Positions 23,853 to 35,245 of a DNA stretch of 64,000 nt are shown here, one piece after another. The stretch is from Zhengitettix transpicula. Taxonomy: Eukaryota; Arthropoda; Insecta; Orthoptera; Tetrigidae. A program made the position numbers and the translations under genes. The notes under the pieces are model-generated. The model was not told the DNA's origin. It saw nothing but the letters and a program-made list of their open reading frames with translations, and made no database searches. Where the stretch lies: assembly GCA_037074705.1 (NCBI GenBank), contig CM073596.1, positions 26,448,001 to 26,512,000 on the forward strand. The letters are read 5' to 3'. Position 1 is the stretch's first letter. Each line of letters opens with the position of its first letter.

Positions 23853-23985
23853 TTGGGATTCAATAAAACCGCATATAGTCTCAGATTTTTTTTAAAATTT
23901 TCTCCCAAGGACACTCATCCTGTGGACAACATGCTGAAGTTTCAAATAAAAATTTGAGACTGTATGCTGTTTTATTGAATCCCAA
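23853..23985. repeat. 36-bp inverted repeat with structured loop
   Basis: Arms 23853-23888 and 23950-23985 match at about 33 of 36 positions, beginning TTGGGATTCAATAAAAC. The 61-base loop on the minus strand contains CAGGATGAGTGTCC, TTGG and GAGAAAAT. This is reminiscent of a hammerhead core (CTGATGAG, stem, CGAAAT) with several changes. The overall plan resembles the palindromes at 12.4 and 18.0 kb. Confidence 0.7.
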
Positions 23986-26621
23986 GTATCTTATTTTGAA
24001 AGAGTTAAATCGTATTGAAAACGCTTAATATACATTCTTTCGTCAAAGGTAAATCTACGTTAAATATAACCAATATATACATAAAATATAGTTAGAAATA
24101 ATACGGAAGCAAGTTTTCTTTAACACCTACAGCTTGTAATTTATTAAAGCACGATATGAAAGTAACTGGAGTTAACCGCACATGTATATCGTGACGGACG
24201 TTCTTTAAATTGACGTGTCCTGATGGATAAATAATTTTAAAGGTAAATAATATTTTATTTTCTCTTATTTTTAATGATTGCGAGTATAGAGAAATAATTT
24301 ATGGTTAATTTCTGATTCTATGTTTTTCCCAGATTATTCTGACTCGTTTTAGGCGAAAGCAGCGTGCAATTTATCAATAAAAGGTTTTGAGACTGATTTC
24401 TGGGTTTAACATTATCATCAATATATTGACAATTCTATTTAACTGATATTGTATTTTTTAATATTTCTAAATAAATATTCTGACTATTCAGATATAGATT
24501 CTATGATTAATTTCTATTTTGTTCTTTATTTTTTCGAGATATATAAATCACATGGAATAAAAAATAAATGTGAACTAAAATCACGGATGGTTGAAAACAC
24601 CAGAAAGAAAAATGTTGGCGGATAATATAAATATTCAATCAGAGGAATAGAACAAAAGAAGCGCATAAACTCTAAATAAATACAATTTGAATGTGAAAAA
24701 GAGATACGCACTTTGTGTCTAGTCATTTATGAAAAGTTGCAGATGACTGACACAAATAGGGTAGAGAAAATCCTACGGTCCAAAGAGAAACAGGGACAGA
24801 GACAGAAGCTCGTGATGAAGGCAGGGAGGCGACCCTGTCTGAAGAAACCTGTTCCGCAGACAGGACCGCTCTCGAGGATGAAGATTAATAATACAGTAGG
24901 AGGAGGATGGCGTGCTACCTATATGCAGGGTGAGGTGATGATTCACTGACCGTAATTTGATAGTAGGGAGAGAGAGAAGGGAGAGGCCCTTCATGAATTA
25001 CAGACACGTGTGTCTGATAAAGGGAATATAACAGGCATTAATCCAACCTAAATACTACGGTACAGAAATAATTCTGTAATGGTGCCCGGTTCTACGTTTA
25101 AAGTCTTAGAATTTTGTCAATACAATTAATTTTTCCGAGTTAATATGTTTTGGAGATAAGATTATCAATGTGGAGTTCGATATATGACATGATCTTTGAT
25201 TCGGGTGTTTAGTGATCTTTTAGTTCGCCCGATATAGCAGGATATACCATCAGAGCCAGACATTTTGTAAACTACGCAAAGTTACTATCAGTTAAATTTT
25301 ATAACTACATTTTGAAACAGACAGACAACTGCACGTGAAAGGAAGAGAGACGAAACAAATCATAAGGCATGCCTGGGTAAGCGGTCGGAAGAGATGCTAG
25401 CTATTGTAAACATTAAAAACGCCACATTTCAAAGGACTGCGATCGACAGATGTAATTTTGGGTGGAAATATTTAACCGGGGGGTTAAAAACAAAGTTTAG
25501 ACGTTAGCAGTTCTGGATGGCAACCGTGGAATCCAAATCATTCAAAATAAATGAATACTGTATTGGGAGACAAAGTATGAGGGGAGATTCCGTGGGAGGA
25601 AAAAAGTTTCAATGAACATGAGAGTCCTGATTCAACCAGCAGGAGGAAGCTGATAAAATATGAGTGTTCATCAGGACAGAGGCGGAGACCGACAGCGAAA
25701 TACGCTCAACGGATACCATTTGTCTTAAGTTTGCGTAAATTATATGTACAGCATATACTTATACATAACCAAGCTAGACTATTTGCCATATTATCTATTT
25801 ATTTATATTTCATTTGAACTCATTGATCAGTGAATACTTTACCGGATCAACATCCACCATGAGCACAGAGATTATAACATAAATTTTGTTGATATTGAAC
25901 TATAAATTCCGTGAAAATTATTAACTATATATATTGTAATATTTCTTAAAATTATATTTAATTACATTTTAATACAACCACCTACCACAAAGAAATACAA
26001 GTTCTTACATTTACAGTTTTCCCTTTAAACTCCACTGGTTTTTCTCGATCATAGTTTGCAACTCCGGCGAATTATAAAACTGAAATTGTCATTTGTGCTG
26101 AGGAAATGAACGATATAGTTGTAAATAATGTTACGAAATAACGGTGTAAGTTTTCTTGGTCAATTATTTATTTTACGAGGAAAATAGAACGTCGTTAGAA
26201 GTCGTAACAAGAAGCGGTAAAAGGTTTGTCCTTCAGAATCTATTTTAGAGTTGATACTAGGAGTTTCATCGTGACTTGCAGTCTCAAAGTTGTTTTTGTA
26301 CAGTTTACACACACGCGCCAGCATTGCTTTTGTCACATCTATAGAATTTTAATTTAATAAAAGCACTTTTTAATAATATACACAATACAATGTCATTTAT
26401 CTTAATCTGATTACAAAAATATGACAATTCCATTTTTACAGCATTATTACTACAAAAATGACTATCATTGAGAATAAGTTGATTCATTTTTTCTTCCCCG
26501 CTCCATGAAGGAAAAAAAATTTAAACATTTTTTAAAATTTACAAACACCAAGTATTACTTCAGTCTCAATTGTTAATTTTACAATAAGGTATTAATGTAA
26601 CACGGATTTATTATGATAAAT
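23986..26621. other. Non-coding stretch
   Basis: Nothing supported. Short frames at 24526-24994 on both strands lack domains. Confidence 0.4.
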
Positions 26622-26652
26622 GAAACTGTTTCCTTAATGATTTTTATCAGTC
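26622..26652 (-). repeat. Hammerhead-like motif downstream of Penelope-like ORF remnant
   Basis: Minus strand: ACTGATAAAAATCATTAAG followed by GAAACAG. CTGANGA is changed to CTGATAA and stem II is not convincing. Its interest is its place, about 300 bp past the end of the GIY-YIG segment on the same strand, where Penelope-like elements carry their terminal repeats. Confidence 0.3.
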
Positions 26653-26946
26653 GTAATTACAATAAGCAAAGTAAAATACTCAGTTTTGAATATTTGGAGC
26701 CTTCAACAATATTGCTATAGTTTTTTTTAAAAAAATACTCCAAATCACCACATTGATTCCAAAAAAATTATAAAAACTTTGGGAATTAAAAAACAAATTA
26801 TTTAAAAAGTTAAAAACTAATGGATTATAAATTATACTTTACTTAAAGATGTCGATATATTAATTTAGTGCTTTAATATTCGTTATTCCTGATAAATTAA
26901 CTTTTAATAAATTTTGTTAATTGAATAGAATTTCAACATTACTTCA

Positions 26947-27560
26947 CTAACATTCATGAATTTCTTCTAATTTTGGTATTGTGACAACATTAGTATTTAA
27001 AGTTTTGCGATTGTTTTTGTGTTCTTTTAATCTAGTTTAAAGAGCACGCTTAGTTTGCCCTATGTAACATTTTCCACAATTATACTGACCACATTTAATT
27101 TTTTATATGTGAATATTTTGCTTATTTTTTAATTCTGTCTTTACCTTTTTTATAATTTTAAGTTCATCAATTTATAAATGACTTTAAAATTAAAAGTTGT
27201 TAATATCGTTTTCAGCTCCATCAATTTTATCATCATTAATTTTCCTTTCCTTAAATTTAATGCTATGTTTATGGTTATTTATTCTTTTTGGTAGGTGTTA
27301 AAGCATTAAGTGTTAAGGGTAGAATTTATTAATTAAAAACTTTAATACTTTCATTTTGGTACTGGTAGTTTGATAATAATTATGCCTTATCAATCAGATT
27401 AAATATCATGGCTTTTTCCAATGTATTGGATAATTTAATAAAAAATGTTTTTTTTAATATGTTGGTTTCCGGAAGCAATTGGTTTCAACGATAGCAGAGT
27501 CTAAAATCTAGTTTTATTTTCGAATTCTTAAATAAATTGAATTTTGATGGTAACTATCAA
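26947..27560 (-). pseudogene. Penelope-like retroelement remnant (RT end plus GIY-YIG segment)
   Basis: Read on the minus strand with frame changes, from about 27505 downwards: ILDSAIVETNCFRKPT (the end of a Penelope-type reverse transcriptase, where '(Y/F)RKPT' is conserved), then SNTLEKAMIFNLIDKA and further thumb-like sequence, and at about 27096-26947 KCGQYNCGKCYIGQTKRAL, an in-frame stop, then TRLKEHKNNRKT. 'CYIGQT.R.L..R..EH' is the start of the GIY-YIG endonuclease domain that Penelope-like elements carry after the RT. Several stops and frameshifts show it is dead. The 5' part of the RT was not found. AT-rich codons suggest long residence. Confidence 0.85.
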
Positions 27561-30500
27561 CAATGTGTTGTCATTAAACTCATTATTTAAAATGAAATAT
27601 TATATCTACATATCTATAGTATTTTTTTTTGCAGTTATAGTAACTATTTCTATTAATTATAAAATACACCTGTACTCAATAGTAGGCATTTTTAATGTCT
27701 TTCATTCCAGATGTATGGAAACTTGTTCCCTTCATAGCCCAAGAATCATCTTCTGATTCAGCTGTGGTCCGCATTTTAGCGGAAGAATTCTTTCATAAAG
27801 TCAGACAGTATTAGCAATGGTACAATACGAAGCTCTAGTCTTAGAAAGGAAATGACTTCGAGGTTTTAATTAGCAGAAACCCGATATGCTCCGCGGAGCA
27901 GACGAACCCGAGGCATTTTCTATCTGTCGGACGAGAACTGAGCTTTCACGACAACTACGGCGACTACAAGCAAAAAAAAAAGAACGAAAGAATATTACAG
28001 GATAATTTCCGTGTTATTTCCTGGCAAAGCCTAGTTTTCTGGCTCAGGTACAGTAATAACGGGAATAGAGAGATCATTGCGAAGGCGCAATTGCTGGTTA
28101 CGTAAAGAGCACTTGAAGGGATTCCAGAGTAAGTAATACAACTCAGACGTAGCCTAGGGTTTCTCTACAGAGATTAATTTCTGCGGTTTGTTCCCGTGGT
28201 TCTGGCATGCTAAACACAAACTAACATCTGTGAAAGTCGAGGAATCAGAGTATCTGGATTATGCTTCGTAAAATGCGACGGACCAACGATCACGACCAAT
28301 CCGTAATTTATGGAGTCATGGTGTTGATTTCAAACAACAACTGTCAAGTGTCGTTCATTTCCAGCGGCTGTCATGAATGCAATAAAAACAATTTACAGAT
28401 TTGTGTGATCAAAGATTCCTCTCTAAATGTTTGCTTGGATCCACAGGGAATCGAAACGAGAATTTGTGAGAGTGTGTGTTTGAGGAAGATTACCCGAAAT
28501 TATGTTTTGGTGTCTATGTTTCTGGTTTTTAGCGCAAAGAGTTAAACATAATACCAAGAATTACTGTTTTAGGCCTGATCATTGATACGGAACGTGATAT
28601 TAAATAATAAAAAAAATCTTTTAAGCCTTTAAAGTAAACAATAAAAATTAATCAAAGGGAAAGTATTAGGAAGATTAAGAAAATTTTAAAGTTATGGTAA
28701 AGGATAAATTTAAACCAATGTGCATTTAGTTCAGATATAGTTAAGTGGCTTTTACCAAAATTCTTCTTTCTAGGAAAACAGTGCATAAAAAGATTTTATA
28801 CTTTCAAATTGGGTATAATTTTTAAAACATAAAAGATAGTACTGAAATTCAAGATTTATTATAATTAATGAGATATATTAACAGGTAAGACATTTTAAAA
28901 TACTTTTTTCAAACAACGACTTTTCTGTATATTTTTATATTATAATTGTCATTTTTATGTTCTGTAGTGCAACAGACTTTTTTATCGCAAGATCTCAAAT
29001 TTATATTATTTTTATATATTTTAAATAATTTATCGTAAAGGAAAAACAACAAAATTCTATTTTAAATGTTATACGGAAGGTCTATATTTAAAAAAAATCA
29101 TTAACTGTCAACATTAGTTAAATTAAATAAAAGTTACGAATCAAAGTAATTAAAAGACTAATTAATTTTTTTACATATATACCAAAACTTTATAAAAATT
29201 TCAATCTTAAAAAAATACATCGGAGGTTGAAAATTTTTAGGGTACTGTTATATTAGTTTGACGTTTTTTCACTGATATCAGAAATGATTATCATTTTTTT
29301 TTACATTTTAAGATCGAAGAATAAGAAAAAATGTTTTCTTTGATTCGATATATTATATTGATAGTTCATTACACCACTAATGACAAAAAATATGGTACCG
29401 AAGAAACATATATCATTGCGTTGAATAAAATAATTTAAAATGTCCGTTATAATGGTTGTTTAATTTATTAATAAAAAACGTAAAGTAAAATATTATTTTA
29501 ATTAGTATTAGCCACCTATATGTCAAAATAACAATAAATACCAGTAAAAACTTCAACTTTTTTGAAAGTAAAAAATTGAAAAAATTTATATCAAAGTAGT
29601 TTGAGTTTGAGATAAATCGACATGTGTTGTATATACAGTCCAATTTTCACGGGAGTACTTGCAATAGTATTGGAGAAAAAATCAACTAATCAAATGCGTC
29701 TCAGGAAGATATTTTACAATAGCAGAAAGGAAATTATTTAAAAAAAGCGAATTACTATTATAGAAAATTTATATTTTGCTTTTATGGTTTGTAAAGCTGT
29801 AATTCTGCAAAATCAGAACTGTGTATACGAAGATACTACTTAAATTACAGAACACAGAAAATGATGCCAAGCCGGACTCCCCTTATAAGATGTGAATGTA
29901 TCACGAAAACATCTGCGATTAATTTAGAGACACGAGCGTTAGTAAGGAATTTAGGAACAAGATCAACCGATTCACGATCGAAAAATATTCGTCACGTTCC
30001 AAACCGGAAATTCGCGATTTTAAAAATACAGTTGTTTTGTATTTTTCTCTCTAGTCCTTGCATGATACTATAAAGGACTGATATTTCTTACCGTGAGAAT
30101 TTCCCATGCTGTAGTTACACTTACATAAGACAGGTCACAGAGACAACTATGAAAATTTCCACGGTTATATTCATGTGACTGTAGAAAAGTCCACAGTGAT
30201 GTAGCTTCAAAGTCTACATGAACCAATTAATTTTTTAAGTAGTATTTCGTATACTCTCTCGAAATCTGATCTATGTTACTCCTTTTAAAAGTAGTTTTGA
30301 ATATCTACCCGAGTCACCATGAATCTTTTGACAATCATATGTATTATTCATGATTTGGAATATTTACTTCGACTATTAAGTATTTGAACAGAGATTGACT
30401 ATAACAGGGCTTAAAGACTATGATATGAAGTGGTATGGAAGCTCAAAATAAAAAAGGTCTGACGTAAATAATAGTTTTCATTCATAGGATTAACTTATCC

Positions 30501-31487
30501 CTTGTTACGTTGTTGCTTAAGAACGTGAGAGAGTCTTTAGAGTATGCCATTATTCACTTTGCACGTGAGATGCTAGTCACCTGTCAGTTTTATTCTTTAG
30601 TGTGTGCTCACAGAACAGGTAATGTGGAACCTCTTTTTTTCATGTGCTTATTAGAGCTTGTCCGTGATTACTCGGGATTGTGCCCGAGTGCCTCAGTTGC
30701 ACAGACTTATTTTCCCTCCTGTATGGGGGAGGAGGGGGGGGATATTGCAACAGGTCGTAAGTTATGTTCCACGCCCTGAGAACAGCAGACCAGTGCCACC
30801 ATTCCAGGACAATGTATATATATCTCTCTGCCACAGTGGGTCATTCACTTTCCCCTCGCAAACGTGTTGTCATATACAAGTTTTTTTAAAAAAATAGATT
30901 TAGACTAATTAATCTGCTAAATAAGGCAAAGAAACACTTTAAAAATGTGAAAGTTTCTTCCCGTTCTAAGTAGATATTCCATGTAAATTAAAATGGATGA
31001 CATAAGTTTATAAATAAAATTCTCATAAAAAGATGAAGAGTTGAACCACGTGTGTAAGACGTCAGTGTGAGGATATTTAGAATTTTCCCCGCTGAGTTGT
31101 ATGGAAAAACATTTTTTTTGAATATCTCAAATTAAATTAATTCTAAAATCAAAGTCTACGTATGCTTTAGTCGTTTATGGACTATAAACACTTCACGTTT
31201 TGGATCGGCCGAAGCGGGACCTGTTACCCAAGCGGGCTTAAGGACTTAGGTGTTCGGACAGATGGTGATCACGTGAAAGGACGGGGTTAACAGAACATTT
31301 GAGAAAAGCGGCATAATAGAGGCTATGGAAAAGCCTGGGAGTCTGACTGCGGGGCTAAGTTTGCACCCTAAAAATTATGAATTGGGGAATGCTGAAAAGT
31401 GTATATAAAAAAACTCCAGAACAAAACCAAAATGGCTATATGTGTTTGATGAGTTAGGAACTTCGATGTTTGAGTAGATAATCATAG
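27561..31487. other. Non-coding stretch
   Basis: No supported gene. GC-richer patches at about 27860-28250 and 30640-30860 contain open frames without domains. Some of 27561-27900 may be more degraded Penelope-like sequence. Confidence 0.35.
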
Positions 31488-32348
31488 TTTTTTTAAAATT
31501 TTAATTTGATATTCTTGGCTACAAAATTTATTTACATTAGCTGGACAGAAATTTTGATAGAAAATATAAATTTAATAATCATAAAGTCATCAAAATTGTA
31601 TCACTACCGTAATAAATCAACTTCGACGTGACAACCCAGCCTCTTAACATATTTTTTAAAAATCGTTTTGACGTTTATCGTAAACATGTGTTACGAATGA
31701 TATATAGATTAATGGAACAAAAGATAAAATTTTCAATAAACCGAAATTCAGTTTAAAGCATAGAGAAAATGTTGGCACAGTTTTAATCATTTTCTATATT
31801 TTTTTCCCCGATTCCTCGAGTAGAATCCATACTAGTTTCTTACACACCTGCTCGTGTCATTGCGTGATTCTACCACGGAAGTTTCGTGTTCTAGCTCCAT
31901 AATCCCCAGCGTTTATTACAATTTCCAATTATTTTAATAATAGTAAAAATACGTAATTCGTCGTCAGAATAGGTGACGATGCAATAAATAAAAATATATT
32001 TGCATGAAAGTGTTTCGTGTTGCAGAAAAATAAATTGACGTCGCGTGTTGGAAAACACTTCATGTTCGAATCGTTTTCGATCGATGAAACTGGGGGAAAA
32101 TTGTTACGTTCGTACTCGATGTTCCATTTAAACCGGGTGACGATTTAAATAATAAATTAGAGTTTTAAATTATTTAAACGGTTAGTTCAGCGGAAAGAAC
32201 TCATGTCGAAGAAATCACGTCGAAGTTGATTTGTTATGGCGGTAAATCAATTTTGATGAATTATGATTATTAAATTTATATTTTCTATCCAAATTTCTGT
32301 TGAGGTAATATAATTTTTGTAGCCAAGAATATCATTTTTTAAAAAAAT
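31488..32348. mobile_element. Foldback-type element with about 140-bp inverted arms
   Basis: 31488-31631 is similar to the reverse complement of 32215-32348. Shared blocks are GATATTCTTGGCTACAAAA, GATAGAAAATATAAATTTAA, TAATCATAA, TCATCAAAATTG and AAATCAACTTCGACGTGA, with small indels between. The interior of about 580 bp has no coding sequence. This fits a non-autonomous foldback or MITE-like element, or a tail-to-tail pair of retroelement ends. Target-site duplications could not be fixed by eye. Confidence 0.75.
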
Positions 32349-32850
32349 GCAAATTAGGCTTTAGTATGTTTCGGTTCTACGTGGAACAGATTTTATACAT
32401 AATGAAATTAAATTATAAATATAAATATACGAAGATAGTAGGTAATACTCAAAGATTACTCATCGTATGATTATTTGTCTGTATTGACTATCTTTCTCAT
32501 TCATTATTAAAGAAAGAGTTGAACATCATAGGGAATTAGGAGAGTCTGTTTTTTATTATACATCACTGATATTCTAGATAAGACGACCTAAAATTATAGA
32601 TTATTTAAATTGCAAATATTTGTCTTTTTTTACTAATTTAATATTGTAATTACCGTCCGATGATTTACGGGAACATAATTAAATCTAAAAGAGATGCTGT
32701 AATAATTCTTTAGTGATCATAAAATATTAAAAATTTACATTTTTGGTTAGTGAAATGAATTTCCAACAAAATGAGAGACTAACAGATAACGTCAGTTGGA
32801 ATTTATGTCGTCTACTGAATTTGGATTAATGGTTTACAGTTTCTAAATTG

Positions 32851-33022
32851 CATGACATTACACTATTGCCAAATATAAATAAATATTTCCATCAGGTTGT
32901 TTCGTAGGAGATTTAGCTCTGTGACTCTAGCCGTACTTTTTCTCTCTGCGTTATTCAAACGACACGTGTTCCCGTTATAGAATGATATTAAACTTAACTT
33001 GGGTGGTTAATGCTCTATATGT
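32851..33022 (+). repeat. Direct repeat, left copy
   Basis: It aligns with 34234-34398 in the same orientation: TTACACTA, CCAAATATAA, GACTCTAGC, GTACTTTTTCTCTCTG, AACGACACGTGTTCCC and GGTTAATGC. The sequence just before it (GGTTTACAGTTTCTAAATT) has a relative at 63627-63690. Confidence 0.75.
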
Positions 33023-34184
33023 TGAATAGAACAGATGTCATTCAAAATGTAGAAGTAAAATACTTTTTTCAACCACAGGGACTTAATAATCAAGGCGTTT
33101 AGATGTTTTTATTACAAGAAACCGGTTGTAGTTTTCCCTGGGACATCGAAACATGTCCGAGGACCCAGCTAGCAATTCCAATTTGCCGCCTATTATTGGA
33201 GCCATTAACTGCGGTTCGATCGGTAATTTCCCGTTGAACCATGTCCCAAAATTCTCCGTCACCATCGTGTTGGCTCGCTACGTGTGTACACGTGTGTGTG
33301 TTTGGAAACGAACCGGTGAGCAAATAATCAGACTTTCCTTCCGATACTCCACGCTCACCGTCTTTGACCCTGACCAGACGTGAGAAAAAATATACAAGCA
33401 GCAGAGGTAATGGGTTTGGTTCCAATTTGGGTCAACCACGAGAGTGGGTGCTTGCTGTTCGGGCGAAATTAAGATCACGTCCAAGGGAAGGAGCGGTGGC
33501 TAAAGCGAAGTGCAGACACATCCGCTACTTTCTTCCGATTTGTAATTGGAGGCTTCTAGGTTGGAAAGTCGCACAAGTGCATATTTGTCACGGGAATTTG
33601 TAACCACTGAAAAACCTTTCGCAGAACCCTTGCTAAGGAATCTCGCGTGGTAGCCAATTATAATAAATTCTGAATTAAATCCCCTGATAGACTTAGCAAT
33701 TAAAGAGACACAGATGTATTTACTACATTTTAATAATTAGTAATTGATAACATAAAATTAATTAACAACTGAAAACTGACTTAACACATTAATATTTACA
33801 AAGTACAAAGTACGCTAAAATTTAGCAATGATATTTAACTGACATTTTTAAGAAATGAAATATCATCCAATTAGTCATTTATAAGATAAATTTAATACAA
33901 TATGAAACGTTATGTTTTCATATTTATAATAAATTTATGACTAATATTCTTAAAAATGTCAGATAAATATAATTATGAATATTTATGCAACGACTGAAAA
34001 TTTTTTGAACCAATATTTCAGTTAAAATTTTACCCTTGAAGAGATGCCAAAATTTATTGATCAATAGTAGTGTTTTAAAATGTTTTAAATTTATCTACAT
34101 AATATATATTCTGCCTATTTAGAAAAACTAATAAATAAACATCTGCCAATTTTAAGTCAGAACAAATAATTTATAAATGTAAAC
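33023..34184. other. Sequence between direct repeats
   Basis: A GC-richer part (33100-33600) carries several overlapping open frames on both strands, but none has a recognisable domain. The rest is AT-rich. If the flanking repeats are retroelement ends, this may be internal element sequence, but nothing identifies it. Confidence 0.3.
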
Positions 34185-34225
34185 AACGTTTCGTCCCTTA
34201 TTTAGCGACCTAATCATGTTCAGGT
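34185..34225 (-). repeat. Hammerhead-like motif beside direct repeat
   Basis: Minus strand: ACCTGAACATGATTAGG followed by TCGCTAAATAAGGGACGAAACGTTG. The 3' half (GGGACGAAACGTTG) is intact; the 5' half has an insertion relative to CTGANGA. It directly abuts the right copy of the direct repeat, and the segment to its left (34132-34165) recurs at 3925-3965. Confidence 0.45.
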
Positions 34226-34233
34226 TATAAAAT

Positions 34234-34398
34234 TTGCACAATATTACACTAGTACCAAATATAATTAAATATTTCATACGGGAGGTCTGGCGCTTTGACT
34301 CTAGCGGTACTTTTTCTCTCTGTGTTATTTAAACGACACGTGTTCCCTTTATAGGACGATGTTAAACTCAACTTGGATGGTTAATGCTTTATATGTCT
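34234..34398 (+). repeat. Direct repeat, right copy
   Basis: Partner of 32851-33022, roughly 1.4 kb away, similar over about 165 bp. The pair could be the terminal repeats of a decayed element or two separate insertions of one family. Confidence 0.75.
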
Positions 34399-34560
34399 AT
34401 CAAATTTTCTTTTTAAATTGAGCCTGTTTGACACTAATAAATTGTTTTTTCTGACTTAAAATTGCCCGATTAATGTATTAAATGGTTTTTATTCAATAAA
34501 AATTCACTAAAAATTATATTACAGATAGGCAATATCTGTTCTAGTTCCAAATATCCGTGT

Positions 34561-35245
34561 ACTGTACTGTACTACAGTAACCGTCGCAGTCCTCTCCTGC
34601 CACTTTCGATGCAGACGTTGCCTGTCCGCGATTTTTCTCCATTTCCTATCAGGGTTAATGAACACTGCTTTCTTCACCACCACGACCGAGGAAGGCGCTG
34701 CTCCAATTTTCCCATCATAACGTCCAGTCGGATGGGGAGGGGGAGTGAAGATAAAAAAAAATTCCGCGCCGGAACTTTCTCGTGAATATTAAAGAGCCGC
34801 CCGAGCCCACCTCACTCTTTTCTCCCGCCCCTACCCGACGATAGCCTTATCTGCCGACGCCAATCTTGGAGAAAGCGTCACAGTGTCTGGTTAGTAGCAT
34901 GTCCCTTTCGGTCACGTCCGTCCGGTTTGATCCCCGCCAGGGGCCCCCGCGATTCATCTCTTTCCCGTCGTTCGTAATCTATCTTCTCTGCCGAAATAGA
35001 TAAAGTCTCCTAGATAAAAAAAATGTCTCACGGCGCACAGTAGTGAAAAGCGCTCAGCGTGAAGGGTGGGAGAGTTTCCGCTATCGTGCCACAAGATCGC
35101 CTCATTAGCAGGCGGCACTTCCCAGAGGCCCTAGTCCTTTGAAAGCGACACCAAGCCTTTTCCACGTTCTCGTCTACATTCTTTAAGTGGCGCCTGACGA
35201 AGCCGCAACACTCCGAGCGGCTCAACACACTGACGTCCATAAGGC
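34561..35245. other. GC-rich island, possible promoter or unrecognised exon
   Basis: This is the longest clearly GC- and CpG-rich patch in the window, surrounded by AT-rich DNA. A plus-strand ATG at 34899 opens about 34 codons (MSLSVTSVRFDPRQGPPRF...) ending at a TAA near 35002; a minus-strand frame of 70 codons covers 35028-35240. Neither is recognised. It could be a promoter, a non-coding exon or a GC-rich repeat. Confidence 0.3.

Noticed and set aside
33083..33603. Several overlapping open frames on both strands
   Set aside because: They overlap each other in different frames, have no recognisable domains, and are explained by the GC-richer composition.
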